Below, one piece after another: positions 33,363 to 44,934 of a stretch of 64,000 bases of DNA. A program made the translations under genes and the position numbers. Source of the DNA: Paralithodes platypus (lineage: Eukaryota; Arthropoda; Malacostraca; Decapoda; Lithodidae); assembly GCA_032716605.1 (NCBI GenBank), contig CM064509.1:37275259-37339258 (forward strand). Reading direction: 5' to 3'. Below the pieces are notes generated by a model. It was not told where the DNA came from. It worked only from the letters and a program-made list of their open reading frames with translations, and did not search any database. The stretch's first letter is position 1; every line of letters starts with the position of its first letter.

Positions 33363-33370
33363 TATGGTAC

Positions 33371-34250
33371 TGAATCCCCCTCCCCGCCGGGAACGGTTCC
33401 TTCCTCTGCTTGCTGTGCTGCTTAAGATGTGATGAGATCTGGAAATAAAACATTCCAGGAATCAATGCTCATAAAGATAACCCAAGAGGTTTTCACATCC
33501 TAACACCTTCAATACGCCGGAAAATCAGCCATAGTCCAACCGCTACTCTAACTTTCCGCCGTACTCATATGTGAAGATAACCCCCCTTGAAGGTTTCTTC
33601 ATTATGGAACTGCTTACCTGTGACATGAGTCACCAACCCTTAAGACCAAGTCTTTTAACTATCTGAACGTCTATTTGGATTAGCGGAATAGTTAACACTT
33701 TTAGGGGTTAAGGACCACACGGGACTGTGTCGCCGGGCGTAAAAAGTCCTGTTCTGCAAGGTTTTGGGCGAGTTCACCCAGCCTAGCCGAGATACCTCCT
33801 GTCGGACTTAGCATATCCGCCGGGAGGCGCGTGGTACCGCACACCACGCCGGGTAATTTGGTGTCATTCCTTTCTGCCTACGAGGCGAGAATAACGGCAT
33901 CAATACACAGAAAGATAGCCGGCGGGAAAACACAAACATTCCAGAGGTGTTGACTCATAAGGGAAAGTCAGACAACTCCAGAAACCCAACATACAGGACG
34001 TCTCCTGACCCTCTATTACATGTAACATTACCTACATGAAAAAACGAGGGAAACATCTTAGGGCTACAATAGTATCATAATTTTAATAATAAAATATATT
34101 ACCCCTAGCCCACTTAGGAGACCCCTACTGAGGCTGGCCACGAGGCTCGTAGTAATCATCATCTTGGCTGGTTACCTTACCTCCTGAAGACACAGCAGCA
34201 GCACCTGGCGAGGGGGCCCACGAGAGAGGGAAAACACAGACACGGACCCT
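33371..34250. other. Probable 5' flank or leader of the DIRS-like element
   Basis: No frame of note. A GC-rich stretch at 33715-33860 contains CCGCCGGGAGGCGCGTGG, unlike the AT-rich surroundings. Nothing recognised. Confidence 0.35.
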
Positions 34251-34258
34251 AGAAGGTT

Positions 34259-34881
34259 CAGTGGCGTTTCTAAGGGGGGACCAGGGGGGGCCGTGGCCCC
34301 CCAAGAATTTGGGCTGGCCCCCCCAGTTTATATTCCTACATCTAATATTATAATGTGGTAAAACTGGTAATGGCATTTTGACTCCTTGATAATAAACACA
34401 ATGGATAATGTAATGATAATTGGGCTTTAGCCATTACCCAAGGTATTATGTAACATCATCATTAGTTCATAGCATGTAACCAACTAACCAAGACCTCGTA
34501 TCACCATAAAGAAATAAAACATTGTAGTTATCCCTAGTCTTTCGCCTGCCATCTCTGTTTTCCTTCATGACGACATGAATATAATTTTACTTTAAAGTTT
34601 CTAATATTGTTAATTAGTGTTAGTATAATATAATATTATTCTAAATTCTTCAATGCTTATTATTATTACAGTGATTGTATTATTAGAACGATGTTCTGAA
34701 TTTCATGCAGACTCGAAATTGCACCTAAAACTGCTTATTTTCCAAAAATGTCATGGGGGCTCACAGCGCCCCCCCAGCTGGAGAAGCTCGCTTCACTCAC
34801 CACCCACCACCTTTAGCCCCCCCACATTTACCTTGGACTTAAAGTGGCCCACCCACTTTCTGAGTGCTAGAAACGCCACTG
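34259..34881 (+). mobile_element. hAT-like MITE with 8-bp target duplication
   Basis: Ends are perfect inverted repeats CAGTGGCGTTTCTA / TAGAAACGCCACTG. Both sides carry AGAAGGTT (34251-34258 and 34882-34889). An 8-bp duplication and CAG-starting ends are hAT features. At 623 bp with no transposase it is non-autonomous. C-rich stretches (GGCCCCCC, GCGCCCCCCC) lie near each end. Confidence 0.88.
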
Positions 34882-34889
34882 AGAAGGTT

Positions 34890-36193
34890 CCACACCACGT
34901 GTGACAACCCTTGAACTAGGGCGCCTGCTAAACAAATATAATGCGACTGCCTAATAGAGACGGCCTGAAGCACATTCCTGCAGATATATTAGCCTCCTAA
35001 CTAGTAGGTAAGAGCAAGAACTAAGGCGCAGAGAAACAAAAACAAAAACACATTAGGCAGTGATCCTGGAGGACTCGGAGGCGCCTGTACAATAGTACCC
35101 TATTTTAACACTCCCTGCGGGCATACCAATGGGGCAGCCTGTGCTAGCTAATCTAAAACCTGTTCAATACAACTCAGATATATACAAATGAGCAAGGAAT
35201 CACTAAAAGCGAGCGAACGAAGAATGTGGCGGAGCACAGGCGGCACACGTCTAGTCAGGTTGGCCGCGGGGAGAGGAAGGGGGAATGGCGGCTCTGAGAG
35301 CAACGTCAGGGATAGAATCCAAGCAAGAAATCCACCGAGATGGAAAGCATTAATATAACAAGTTTTAAGTATTTTTTTATTTTTTACAAAGTTTTTTCGT
35401 AGTGAGTACCCCAATCATAAGACGATTCCATAAGAGAATTAGCGTTACACTTATGACGTAGGACTCTTTCTCCCCGCAGCGGTCGTTTTAAACTGGCTAC
35501 CCGCGGGTACTTGAAAGGGGACTATTATACTAATAGGCATATCGTCAATGATGGAGGGGCCACTAATAAATATTGGTGGGTTCGTATGGATGGTCCACCA
35601 AGTATTGGAGCTCCAAGGTAAATCCATGCCATGTTGGACTGACAGTTTGTTTATTTATACAGGTTAATAAATCAAGATTGTGGCATCAGAGTGTGCTAAC
35701 ATCAAGGAATTTATTTAATTATTGTAATAATTATAATATTTTCTTCGTTCCTACACTCTCATTGTATGCTGTATGTGTAATATAGTATAAATATATAAAA
35801 CGGAAATCATATATATTCACTTGTAGGCTACAAGTAAATTCAGCGAAAATTTCAAATTTTCCTCACACCACACCTAATGAAAAGCAATGACAAATTTTTA
35901 GAACACTTTATGACTCAAAGTTTGATAAAGGAAGTAATGCATCACCTTGATTCCACAACTAGCAGACAAGTAGTAAGTTATACAAGAACCTATACTGTGA
36001 TATGTATTGCATACGCAGTATTGTGAAATAATTTGCAACATACTCGTGCACTGATTTTAGCCTCTACACCGCCTCCTTTCCCGTCACCTATAGTACAGTG
36101 ACTTAGGTCTGAAGGGATAATGAGTGGGGAGGGGTGGAGTAACCAGTCCAGGCATTATATTAGTTTTGAGTCACGTTAGGAGGTATTCTTATA

Positions 36194-36195
<2 letters not shown>
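34890..36195. other. Noncoding sequence with reversed repeat fragments
   Basis: Contains 35268-35345, an inverted relative of the Penelope-like tail at 15105-15160 (shared GGATTCTATCCCTGACGTT), and 35536-35573, an inverted relative of 15300-15336. The remainder is AT-rich without coding potential. Confidence 0.5.

Positions 36196-36229
<34 letters not shown>
36196..36229. repeat. (TA)n microsatellite left of the Penelope-like pair
   Basis: Pure TA run; another flanks the pair on the right at 38407. Confidence 0.95.
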
Positions 36230-36231
<2 letters not shown>

Positions 36232-36314
36232 GCAATACTCTCTTGTTGCGGGAATCGGAGTCGGATGATAAAAATCAACACCAGCGCTGGTACAAACATC
36301 TTTATTTTGGTAAC

Positions 36315-36343
36315 GTTTCGGTTTAAGCATAAACCATCTTCAG
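36315..36343 (-). ncRNA. Hammerhead-like ribozyme motif, left arm
   Basis: On the minus strand: CTGAAGA, U, GGUUUA, loop UGCU, UAAACC, GAAAC. This matches the hammerhead core (CUGANGA, stem II, GAAA), with one extra U before stem II. Penelope-like elements are known to carry hammerheads in their terminal repeats. Stem I and III and the cleavage site were not established. Confidence 0.4.
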
Positions 36344-36615
36344 ACCTGAACTGAAATAAAATAAAAGCCTATATGAATGGCAGAGTAATTTTCTAATGTA
36401 AATATTCTTATTAATAATTAAATTTAACAAATCTAGAATAAAACTTAAAATTAATAGTTATAAAAATAATAACCTAATACATATTAGAACTAGTAAAGTG
36501 AAAGAATAAAATGAGAGACGAAGAAATATTATGTGAGCAATAAAAGGAGGGGGGGGGGGGGCGAAGTTAATAACAAATGTTTTTATAAATTTAAAAAAGA
36601 ACTAACCTTTACATA

Positions 36616-37520
36616 TTAGAAACAGAGTAGAGGAGTGGAAGAGTCGTGCACACCCAGGCTGGGTTTATGTAACTGGGTGAGCAGGGTCTCCGACAGGAGT
36701 CGTGTGACTGTGTTTGGGGCAGTGGTGAGAATTGAAAAATCGGAGGGTTTTATGGGGTGATCAGATGATTCAGAGTGGTCTCGAATGGCAGAAAAGGAAG
36801 GATTTGAAAGAGGTCGGTTAGTTCTAAATGACCTACCCCGATGCTCCGAGATCCTGGCGGTGAGATGTCTCTTGGACTGACCAATATAAGTCGTATTGCA
36901 TCGACTACATTTAAAGGAGTACACCACCGAGGACTGTAGAGAATCGGGATTCGGTCTTTAATTTTAAAGAAGTGAGACAAAGTTTGGGGAGATTTGAATA
37001 CCACTCTCAGTGATATTTGCGGGTAGTGTTCACGAAGCAATTTAGCTACTTTATTTCGAATTGAATATGATTTGTTGCCTAGAAATGGGATAGTGAAATA
37101 AACAATGGCTTTCTGAGCTGTAAGGATCGGAGTTGAGGAGGTTCTTAATTTATTTAGTTGCTTACCAATCAAGGTATTTGTGAAATTTATTGGAAAGCCA
37201 TTAAGTTTCAGTGTTTTACGTAAGAATTCAAATTCGAGGTGGACGGACATGTAAGACGAACATATATGGTAGGCTCTGGTGACTAAAGTAATAATTAGAT
37301 TTTTCTTATATTGTATGGGAATGCTAGAATTAAATTTTGTTGTAAGTCCTGTAAAGGTTGGCTTTCTATATATAGAAGTACTAAATGAGCTATTCTGTTT
37401 TTCCACTAGAACATCTAAATATGGCAATTTATTGTCTTCCTCTGTCTCGCAAGTGAAAGTCATGTTTTTGTGTCTCGAGTTTAAGTGATTCAAGAACAGG
37501 GGAACGTGGTCGGTAAGCAA
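36616..37520 (-). pseudogene. Penelope-like RT C-terminus and GIY-YIG endonuclease (left copy)
   Basis: Frame from 37520: KLPYLDVLVEKQNSSFSTSI, YRKPTFTGLTTK and RAYHICSSY are the end of the Penelope RT. A linker with AKLLREHYP follows, then near 36945 a single missing C in a C-run shifts the frame into VYSFKCSRCNTTYIGQSKRH and RISEHRG, the GIY-YIG nuclease with its CCHH-type cysteines. The right copy is continuous across the same point, so this arm lost one base. The RT catalytic palm is absent (5' truncation). Confidence 0.85.
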
Positions 37521-38063
37521 CTAAATAAATTAAGAACCTCCTCAACTCCGATCCTTACAGCTCAGAAAGCCATTGTTTATTTCACTATCCCATTTCTAGG
37601 CAACAAATCATATTCAATTCGAAATAAAGTAGCTAAATTGCTTCGTGAACACTACCCGCAAATATCACTGAGAGTGGTATTCAAATCTCCCCAAACTTTG
37701 TCTCACTTCTTTAAAATTAAAGACCGAATCCCCGATTCTCTACAGTCCTCGGTGGTGTACTCCTTTAAATGTAGTCGATGCAATACGACTTATATTGGTC
37801 AGTCCAAGAGACATCTCACCGCCAGGATCTCGGAGCATCGGGGTAGGTCATTTAGAACTAACCGACCTCTTTCAAATCCTTCCTTTTCTGCCATTCGAGA
37901 CCACTCTGAATCATCTGATCACCCCATAAAACCCTCCGATTTTTCAATTCTCACCACTGCCCCAAACACAGTCACACGACTCCTGTCGGAGACCCTGCTC
38001 ACCCAGTTACATAAACCCAGCCTGGGTGTGCACGACTCTTCCACTCCTCTACTCTGTTTCTAA
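37513..38063 (+). CDS. Penelope-like GIY-YIG endonuclease region (right copy, 5'-truncated)
   Basis: Uninterrupted frame from GKQLNKLRTSSTPILTAQK through LREHYPQISLRVVFKSPQ, DSLQSSVVYSFKCSRC, TTYIGQSKRHLTARISEHRG to LLCF and a stop. The GIY-YIG core (VYSF...YIGQ), R of SKRHLTAR and EH are visible. It nicks target DNA during insertion in intact elements. Its true N-terminus is missing because the copy starts inside the protein. Confidence 0.85.
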
Positions 38064-38335
38064 TATGTAAAGGTTAGTTCTTATATATAATTATGAAAAC
38101 ATTTGTTATTAACTTCGCCCCCCCCCCCCCTCCTTTTATTGCTCACATAATATTTCTTCGTCTCTCATTTTATTCTTTCACTTTACTAGTTCTAATATGT
38201 ATTAGGTTATTATTTTTATAACTATTAATTTTAATTTTTATTCTAGATTTGTTAAATTTAATTATTAATAAGAATATTTACATTAGAAAATTACTCTGCC
38301 ATTCATATAGGCTTTTATTTTATTTCAGTTCAGGT

Positions 38336-38364
38336 CTGAAGATGGTTTATGCTTAAACCGAAAC
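38336..38364 (+). ncRNA. Hammerhead-like ribozyme motif, right arm
   Basis: Same motif as the left arm in mirror orientation: CTGAAGA, T, GGTTTA, TGCT, TAAACC, GAAAC. It is followed by AAAATAAAG, possibly a polyadenylation signal region. Confidence 0.4.
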
Positions 38365-38403
38365 GTTACCAAAATAAAGATGTTTGTACCAGCGCTGGTG
38401 TTG

Positions 38404-38512
<109 letters not shown>

Positions 38513-38552
38513 TTATGGCCTCATAAAGTAAGTGCACACATTTATATTACAG

Positions 38553-38636
38553 ATGAAGTTGCCACACTGACTGGGAAAATACAAAACCAAGAGAGCGTGA
38601 TCCAAGGGCTACAAAACTTCAGCAGCACTCTTCCAG
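38553..38636 (+). CDS. Candidate 84-bp coiled-coil exon, copy 2
   Basis: Same borders as the 10.8-kb copy: TTATATTACAG before, GGTAATAG after, identical length, no stop. Predicted EVATLTGKIQNQESVIQGLQ then NFSSTLP. Most differences are conservative or polar and leave the hydrophobic pattern intact. Downstream similarity to the other copies is lost within about 10 bp, so this is the most diverged segment. Confidence 0.45.
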
Positions 38637-38639
38637 GTA

Positions 38640-39590
38640 ATAGTTATTGTTTATTTTAACCCTGGATAGGTATCACTCGAGAACTTGGCATACATGGTAA
38701 CACGTGTTTCAAATGTGCAACATCAAATTTGACATTGAATAATTATCTCCCCAGCCTGAAGACTTAGTTTATTATTCAATATTGCCAAATTTATTTCAAC
38801 CATTCCTTAGTATTTTATTTGGTTGTAAAGAGTTAATGACAATTAAATCAAAGTGTAAATACTTTTTTTTCAGATTTATACAAAAACAAAAAAATACTCA
38901 ATGTTTTCTGAGGGCGGTGAGTTCCTAATTAAGGTCTTGGAGGGGAAGGTTGGGGCTCTTCAGTGTGGCAATGACTTCTCAGTAAGTCCCATTCACTGAG
39001 AGACCTGTAGCTCTAAAGAAATGGTAAACAATTTTACCCAATAAAATCATTATGCCATTTTTCAAAAATGTTGAAGGGTACCTAAATGAACTTTGATTGG
39101 CCCCTAAAGTGACATGATGGTTCCTACATGATCTAGAGTAATTGTAAAGTATAATTCTTGAATTTGGAATGATCTAAGTGATCCTCCAAAATTATTATAT
39201 AGTGCTATCTTTTGAATTTACAAATACATTATGAAATTTCTGAGGAAAAACATTTCTGGGGCACTTATTTATCAATTAATGTTACTGAGGTTCACTTGTT
39301 TATGCATTTGGGCCTGATAAGCAAGCTAGGAATGGTAAGAGGGTTCAAACCTGTTGGTAGGGCAGCCTTTGGGTCAATATTGCAGGTGCGCTGCCAAGGC
39401 GGGTCTGGCGCCGCATACCCCCAAGTATCACCACATAATATACTAATTCCTGGAGCAGCTCAATACAAATGGATTGTTACAAACATCGATAAGAAAATGT
39501 CTATGTGATTGAGTTGTAAGTAGAGTTTGTAAATATTGCAAATTTGTAATAATAAATGGCAAATACTAATAATAATGTTCTTATGTTCTT
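38640..39590. other. AT-rich noncoding sequence ending in a possible retroposon tail
   Basis: 39335-39590 ends with AATAAATGGCAAATACTAATAATAATG and two TTATGTTC-type units, like the short tandem tail of a LINE or SINE; GGGTTCAAACCTG at 39342 resembles an internal B box. Evidence is weak. No gene seen. Confidence 0.35.
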
Positions 39591-42500
39591 ATATATATAC
39601 ATATAAATATATATACACCGGTATATATATATATATGTGGGTGTGTGTGTGTGTGTGTTATGTCCTGATTTTATGCAGGATTAACGTTTGGTTAAGGTGA
39701 GGTCTTTCGATACTGGAATATCAAAATTCATACAGATACATATAAGGAAGACAACAGGGATACAGATAATATCGAAATATGGTTTGTAATACAGTTTTAT
39801 TAACTTAAGTCCTAAATACATGAACTGAGGGCTAAAGATACTATCATAAGTATTTCATAGGGTACAACTTTAGTTTCAATTCTTCGAGCACGATCGCGGA
39901 TCTGGATGGAGATCAGGCGTATACACTTCAACTGTTCACGTAATATTTCTTGTGATATAGGCGCACTCTTATTCTCTTAAAAACTTTGATTCACAGTTAC
40001 TACAAGTTCAGAGGTAATTCAGGTTCACTAATTGAGTTATATTAACTTTGGCTCCGTGAATATTATTGGACAATAGGATACTTGTTCCGGTATTTATTTT
40101 CACTAAATATGGAACTTCACAACTGAAGTAATTTCACAATGTCGAGTCAAATATGGGAACTCTAATATGTTACGTATTCACTGAGATACTTATAGAGTTC
40201 CGGGATGTATATGTCACTCTTTTTTAATTCACTTCACAAAGAACTAGAGGTTAAACACTTCGATATTATTACTTGAAAGGTAAGGTAGGGCATTTGGTAT
40301 ACACTTTCACATATTTCAAGAGACTTAGCACTCCCTTGATTTCGATCATTTTTGAAAACTCTAGCTGGTGGTGTATCTCGTCACTGATATCGAATTACTT
40401 GTAGATAACAGATGAGGTTATATTCTTGAGGTAGAGATGCCCTTTAGTTGATTGTTCTTTAGCTGCTCCGTGGGCCGTCCAGGCTGACCGGTCGTGTGAA
40501 GAAGTTTACAGGTGGGTTTATGGGTTTTGGGTCTTAAATATGGTTCCGTAACTATTATGAAAACAGTTGCTCACCATATCGAACTAACGCAAGTCTTCTA
40601 GGCATATAGCTTCCAACAAATACTTGACTATTATGACCTTTATATTAACCGTTGATGGAGTTCTGTTCAGGTACTCTTGAACTGAGGATTTAAATACTAT
40701 GTTTCACGTCTTGCCGGATTAACATAGAATCGGATTAATGCAAGAAGAGTTTGGATAAGTAGCTCTTCTTGTCTGTCTCTAACCCATATAAGAGGTTCAA
40801 AGAACTCTGGCAGTATTACCCTTTTAGTCACAAATTCTGGTGGGGTGCCACAGACAATTTGTGCCTAGGATTTATATATGCAGAGTGCTCGTGAGATTAT
40901 TTCGCTAAACCCTTATAACACAAAAGATCTTTCTATTATAGATCTCTGTGAGGAAATGCTAGTATAAATTCGGAAGAGAAAAGGTGGAAAGTTAGGGTTG
41001 CCTGAATATTTCCACGTGTCCACTATGTTGAATTTAATCTGATAGATATAACTATATTAAACCCTGGGATGCCAGAATGAATAATGTTAAAATTATATGT
41101 AGACACTATTGCACTATTAAAGTTATTAAAACAAGCGGAAGAGGAGATACCACTTGATGATTTTAATTACTTATATATATAAATATAAAAGGTCTCTATG
41201 TTAAGTGATCGGATTGCCACAAATAACAAAGATCCTAATATAAAGTTTATATACTTCACAGACAGTGTAAGGACTTCGGGGTGCCGGTATCAATAACTAT
41301 TCCTGGAATTGGGTAAACATTAGTATTCCTTCAGAGCGGGTTGCCGATCTCAAAGAAGCTTGATTTCTACATGCCTTTCCTCTCCTCTGCCGGGGTTTAT
41401 ATAGTTTTTCAGAGAGGGGGAACAAGGGGGGGCACTCAGTGTTGTCGAGCCCCGGAAAGTTATGATTTCTTCTTATAAGAACTGGGTATTGTTCTGGCTA
41501 GTAAAATGTATATCAGTGCAACGTTTTTTATCTTATTTAGTATTTGTGATTGATTATTTGGAAGTAGCACAGGTAGAACAGATGTTTGATATCATAGGGC
41601 TCACTTAAGGGCAAGTTTTCCAGCCATGGGAAAAAGGGTTGAAACTGGGTATTGTCTGCCTCTTGTGAAAGTATGATTTTATTCCGAGTGTAGCTGTGCA
41701 CTGTGGCTGTTCAATAACGTTACTTGATTAACTCCTCTTCTCTCCCTGTATCATCGGTTATTTTACATTTACAGTATAGGGGGAAACCTAGTAATACGTA
41801 TTTTAGATCATTTCGCCTGCTTTCTGGCAAGAAGGTTAAGGGAGCATCCCTGTTGTCTGAGAGGGGCGTGTATAGCTACGTTTGTTGACATACAGGGGGA
41901 GAGGGGTTTTAACTGTGGTGTTGCCCGCCCCCGGGAATGTATTAATTACTTTCTATGTATAAAAGCATTACTTATGGAACCTAGTACATAGATCGCTCAA
42001 TCCGGTTATTTTCATAGAACATTGAGAAATGGTTGTGTTCAGGATAGCATATATAGAACATCTCTGTATTGTAGTTTTTCTAGCTTGCTGTTAGGGGGGA
42101 CTAGGATATTCTGGGGGGTCGCATCTCGCTATCCTTGCACGTCCGGTGTAGCATCGTAGTTTTATTATAGGTTACTACTTCTAAAGATGAAGTTTCTAAT
42201 AGTTTAACAAGGTGAAATTTCTTTACTTGAGTGAACCTCATAATTGTTGTTAAATTTTATGGATTGAAACCTGTTCATATTGTCTTACTAGATTCGTCAT
42301 CCCAAAGATGGAATGGACCTGGTGCGAGGCTACCTACAGTAGGTCGGGTGACCCTTCCTTTCTCGTAATTACGGAAGGAAATGCATTGTACACAAGTATG
42401 CCTATTACTGCAATATACGTTACAATGGTTACTCGTTTTTGGTTTTCATTGATGATAACTCAGACTAAGATTCTACTATGGGCACTATAGGTACAATACA

Positions 42501-43250
42501 TTTTATAGGGTTATTCTAGGCCTACTCCTAGTTACGGAGTCTGTTGGCAATTCTGGTGGTCAATTTCCTTATCTAGGGATTTACAAAGGGTCACAAAGTT
42601 TTGTTGGTGGATTCACCAACTCTGAAGAAAGTAATGTGGTCTGTTTGAAATTAATAGAGAAATTAATATATTAGAGAAGCTGTGTACATATGTGTTTATC
42701 ATAAAGTAGATGAAAAGTAAATGTGTGTGGGTGACATGGTTCTTACATAACTAAATACATACACAATTAACACATCCCAATGGCAGGTATCATAACCTTC
42801 GTAATATGAATATTGTGGAACATGGTTCTTACCTAATTACATACATACATAAATCAAAATATAAAGAAATAATAGGTGTCACAATCTTCGTTTCCTCAAT
42901 ACTCTGCAACTCATTAGAGCTGCTACTAATAGACATCAAAGATTTACATAAAGACACAAAGTATGATAATGTGTTTTGTCTACTAGAAGGATCGTTGTTA
43001 ATAAGACATACAACATGTGTGTTGAAGGAAAATAAATAAAAGCGTAAATCTGTGGATAAAAATATCTACATCTCTCCTGATTATGACCAACGTATGGGTC
43101 GTTTCAATATGATACAGTTTCTCCCATTTCGTACACTCCTTCATTGCTGGGATACGCGATCCTGACATTCCCGTGTTGGGCGTGATCGCGTTTCCTTGGG
43201 CCTTTCGTTCCTGGAGATCTCGTTTGGGATGGAAAATTTGTTCCTGGTGT
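39591..43250. other. Long AT-rich stretch without recognised features
   Basis: About 3.6 kb without a frame over about 75 codons and no recognised repeat. A TA/TG microsatellite is at 39590-39658, followed by GTGTTATGTCCTGATTTTATG, slightly like the sequence before the exon copies. Between 41395 and 41960 three loosely similar blocks occur (each with GGG-rich, then a TGTTG/TGTCTG segment, then AAAG/GAATGTAT). An old unclassified element is possible. Confidence 0.4.
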
Positions 43251-43317
43251 ATTTTAGTGTGTGTGTGTGTGTTTGTGTTCTGATTTCTTAAAGCAAGTGC
43301 ACACATTTATATTACAG

Positions 43318-43401
43318 ATGAATTTGCCACTCTGACTGGGATAATACAAGACCAACAGAGCGTGATCGAAGGGCTACAAAACTTCAGCAACACTCTTCCA
43401 G
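43318..43401 (+). CDS. Candidate 84-bp coiled-coil exon, copy 3
   Basis: Acceptor-like TTATATTACAG, donor GGTAATAG, 84 bp, open. Predicted EFATLTGIIQDQQSVIEGLQ then NFSNTLP, closest to copy 1. It shares upstream TG repeat, the TTTGTGTTCTGATTTCTT tract and about 90 bp of downstream sequence with copy 1. It ends 136 bp before the assembly gap, so any next exon may lie in missing sequence. Confidence 0.45.
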
Positions 43402-43537
43402 GTAATAGTTAATACTTACGGTGCGGGGCATATTTCCGCAATATTAGGGCTCATTCAAGCACTCTTGATTGATTAACCCGTCGAGCCCCGGCTGATTATT
43501 AATAAATGTACCACCAGAACCCGGCCTGTTTTCAAAA

Positions 43538-43637
43538 NNNNNNNNNNNNNNNNNNNNNNNNNNNNNNNNNNNNNNNNNNNNNNNNNNNNNNNNNNNNNNN
43601 NNNNNNNNNNNNNNNNNNNNNNNNNNNNNNNNNNNNN
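43538..43637. other. Assembly gap of 100 N
   Basis: Exactly 100 N, the conventional placeholder for a scaffold join of unknown size. Repeat content differs on the two sides. Confidence 0.99.
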
Positions 43638-43724
43638 ATGGTAGATGAAACTTATGGTAGCAGAAATATTATATGTTAAACCGGCCCCTAAGCTTGCCAA
43701 AGAACAGTGTTATAGTAGGTAGGG

Positions 43725-43797
43725 TAAGGGGAGGTTTTTAGTGTGTTTCCTAGACTTCCATCAAGCTTGAAATTACACCCCCTCCCCTTTAGCCTAT
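43725..43797 (+). repeat. Family B MITE, 5' fragment
   Basis: TAAGGGGAGGTTTTTAGT and the following 55 bp match the left end of family B; cut off after CACCCCCT. Confidence 0.75.
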
Positions 43798-43859
43798 AGT
43801 AGGACCGACCGCACTGCCCTTCGTTGTTTGGACATTGGTGCAGCAGACTTCACACCGCT

Positions 43860-44033
43860 GATTTATCCATATTTATTCATATTTATCCATACTTATCCAT
43901 ATTTATCCATATTTATTCATACTTACACATATTTATCCATATTTATCCATATTTATCCGTATTTATCCATATTTATCCATACTTATCCATATTTATCCAT
44001 ATTCATCCATATTTATCCGTATTTCATTATCTT
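43860..44033. repeat. 10-bp minisatellite (ATTTATCCAT)n
   Basis: About 17 units with T/C variants (ATTTATTCAT, ACTTATCCAT). Its open frames on several phases are artefacts of the repeat. Confidence 0.92.
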
Positions 44034-44054
44034 CTACTTTAACTCGTCTTTCTG

Positions 44055-44275
44055 ACTTGCTTTTGTTTATTTTGCAAGTTTTACTTTATGATATCTCTCT
44101 AACCACCTCGCTGGGATCGCAAGCACCGTGTGGCTAGTGTAACAATGTATGTGGTTCTTCAGATTGCGTCGTTCATGTGTTGTTTATTTTGCGAGTTTCA
44201 CATTATAATATATATACCGTATCTAACCACCTCGCTGGGAGCGCAAGCACTGTGTGGCTAGTGTGTACCAATCTA
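44055..44275. repeat. Two ~110-bp tandem copies
   Basis: Each copy runs from GTTTATTTTGC through AACCACCTCGCTGGGA and CGCAAGCA to TGTGGCTAGTGT. A weaker relative (GACCACCTCATTTGGATCGT) is at 13448. Unknown repeat. Confidence 0.75.
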
Positions 44276-44474
44276 TGCCAATCTCTCCCCCAGTCCCCCC
44301 CCCCCCCCCTGTCCCCCCCGTATGCCAAAGCCCCAGGGACGTCATACCATCGGACGTCAGCATGTGTCATCACGGGGCGCCAGGGGGTTTTAGTCGTAAA
44401 GTTAATGGTTTAGGAGGGGAACAATGAGATGGGGCTTGTCCCGGGCCAATTTGGTTTTAAGACTGGAATGAATA

Positions 44475-44796
44475 GGGGAGGTTTTTAGTTCGTTCCCTAG
44501 AATTCCATCAATCTTAAAATTACACCCCCTAGACCCCCTTTCAAGATAAATTTGTACATTTTTCGGTAGAAAAATGTCCCGGCTGAAAGCCGGTTCCTCT
44601 TAAATTACAGGCTCGCTATCGCTCGCCAGGATAAAATCGACGCCTGAATTGCACGAAAGGTCTTAATATGGGGTGAAAGTTCTTAAAATCGCTAAACTAA
44701 TGGGGAAAACGTTTTATAATATCAAAAGCAATGGGGCTAAACATGAGGGAGAAAGGGGTCAAGAAAACAATCCCTCAAGTGGAGATCTGCCCTTAA
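44475..44796 (+). mobile_element. Family B MITE (left TTAA mutated)
   Basis: Left end GGGGAGGTTTTTAG after AATA, right end GGAGATCTGCCCTTAA. Core includes the twin hairpins ACATTTTTCGGTAGAAAAATGT-like and AGCCGG and the GCTCGCTATCGCTCGCC box. Both flanks repeat a unit containing GGTTTAGGAGGGGAACA (44407 and 44799), a local duplication. Confidence 0.85.
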
Positions 44797-44934
44797 TGGT
44801 TTAGGAGGGGAACAGTGAGGTGGGGCTTGTCCCGGGCCAATTTGGTTTTAAGACTGGAATTAATGTGGGAAGGAAGAGAGCAAATTTAACATAAAATTGT
44901 ATTGTTTTGACTATATCATCACATTTAAGGGGAG

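Larger units (their letters stand above)
15780..33370 (-). mobile_element. DIRS-like tyrosine-recombinase retroelement, split by later insertions
   Basis: Reading the minus strand: a Gag-like ORF1 (33362-30725), then, after removing the 10.5-kb LTR element inserted 26 bp past the ORF1 stop, an RT C-terminal remnant, RNase H and a tyrosine recombinase (to 15865), followed by AATAAA near 15838. This is the DIRS order. The palm part of RT with the catalytic aspartates was not found between 19500 and 20192. Terminal repeats could not be identified, so outer limits are approximate. All coding parts carry frameshifts; it is the oldest layer of the nest. Confidence 0.75.

Noticed and set aside
15105..35573. 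Calling the 15.1/35.3-kb inverted motifs the DIRS terminal repeats
   Set aside because: The two motifs are in the same order at both sides instead of mirrored, and one belongs to a Penelope-like tail.
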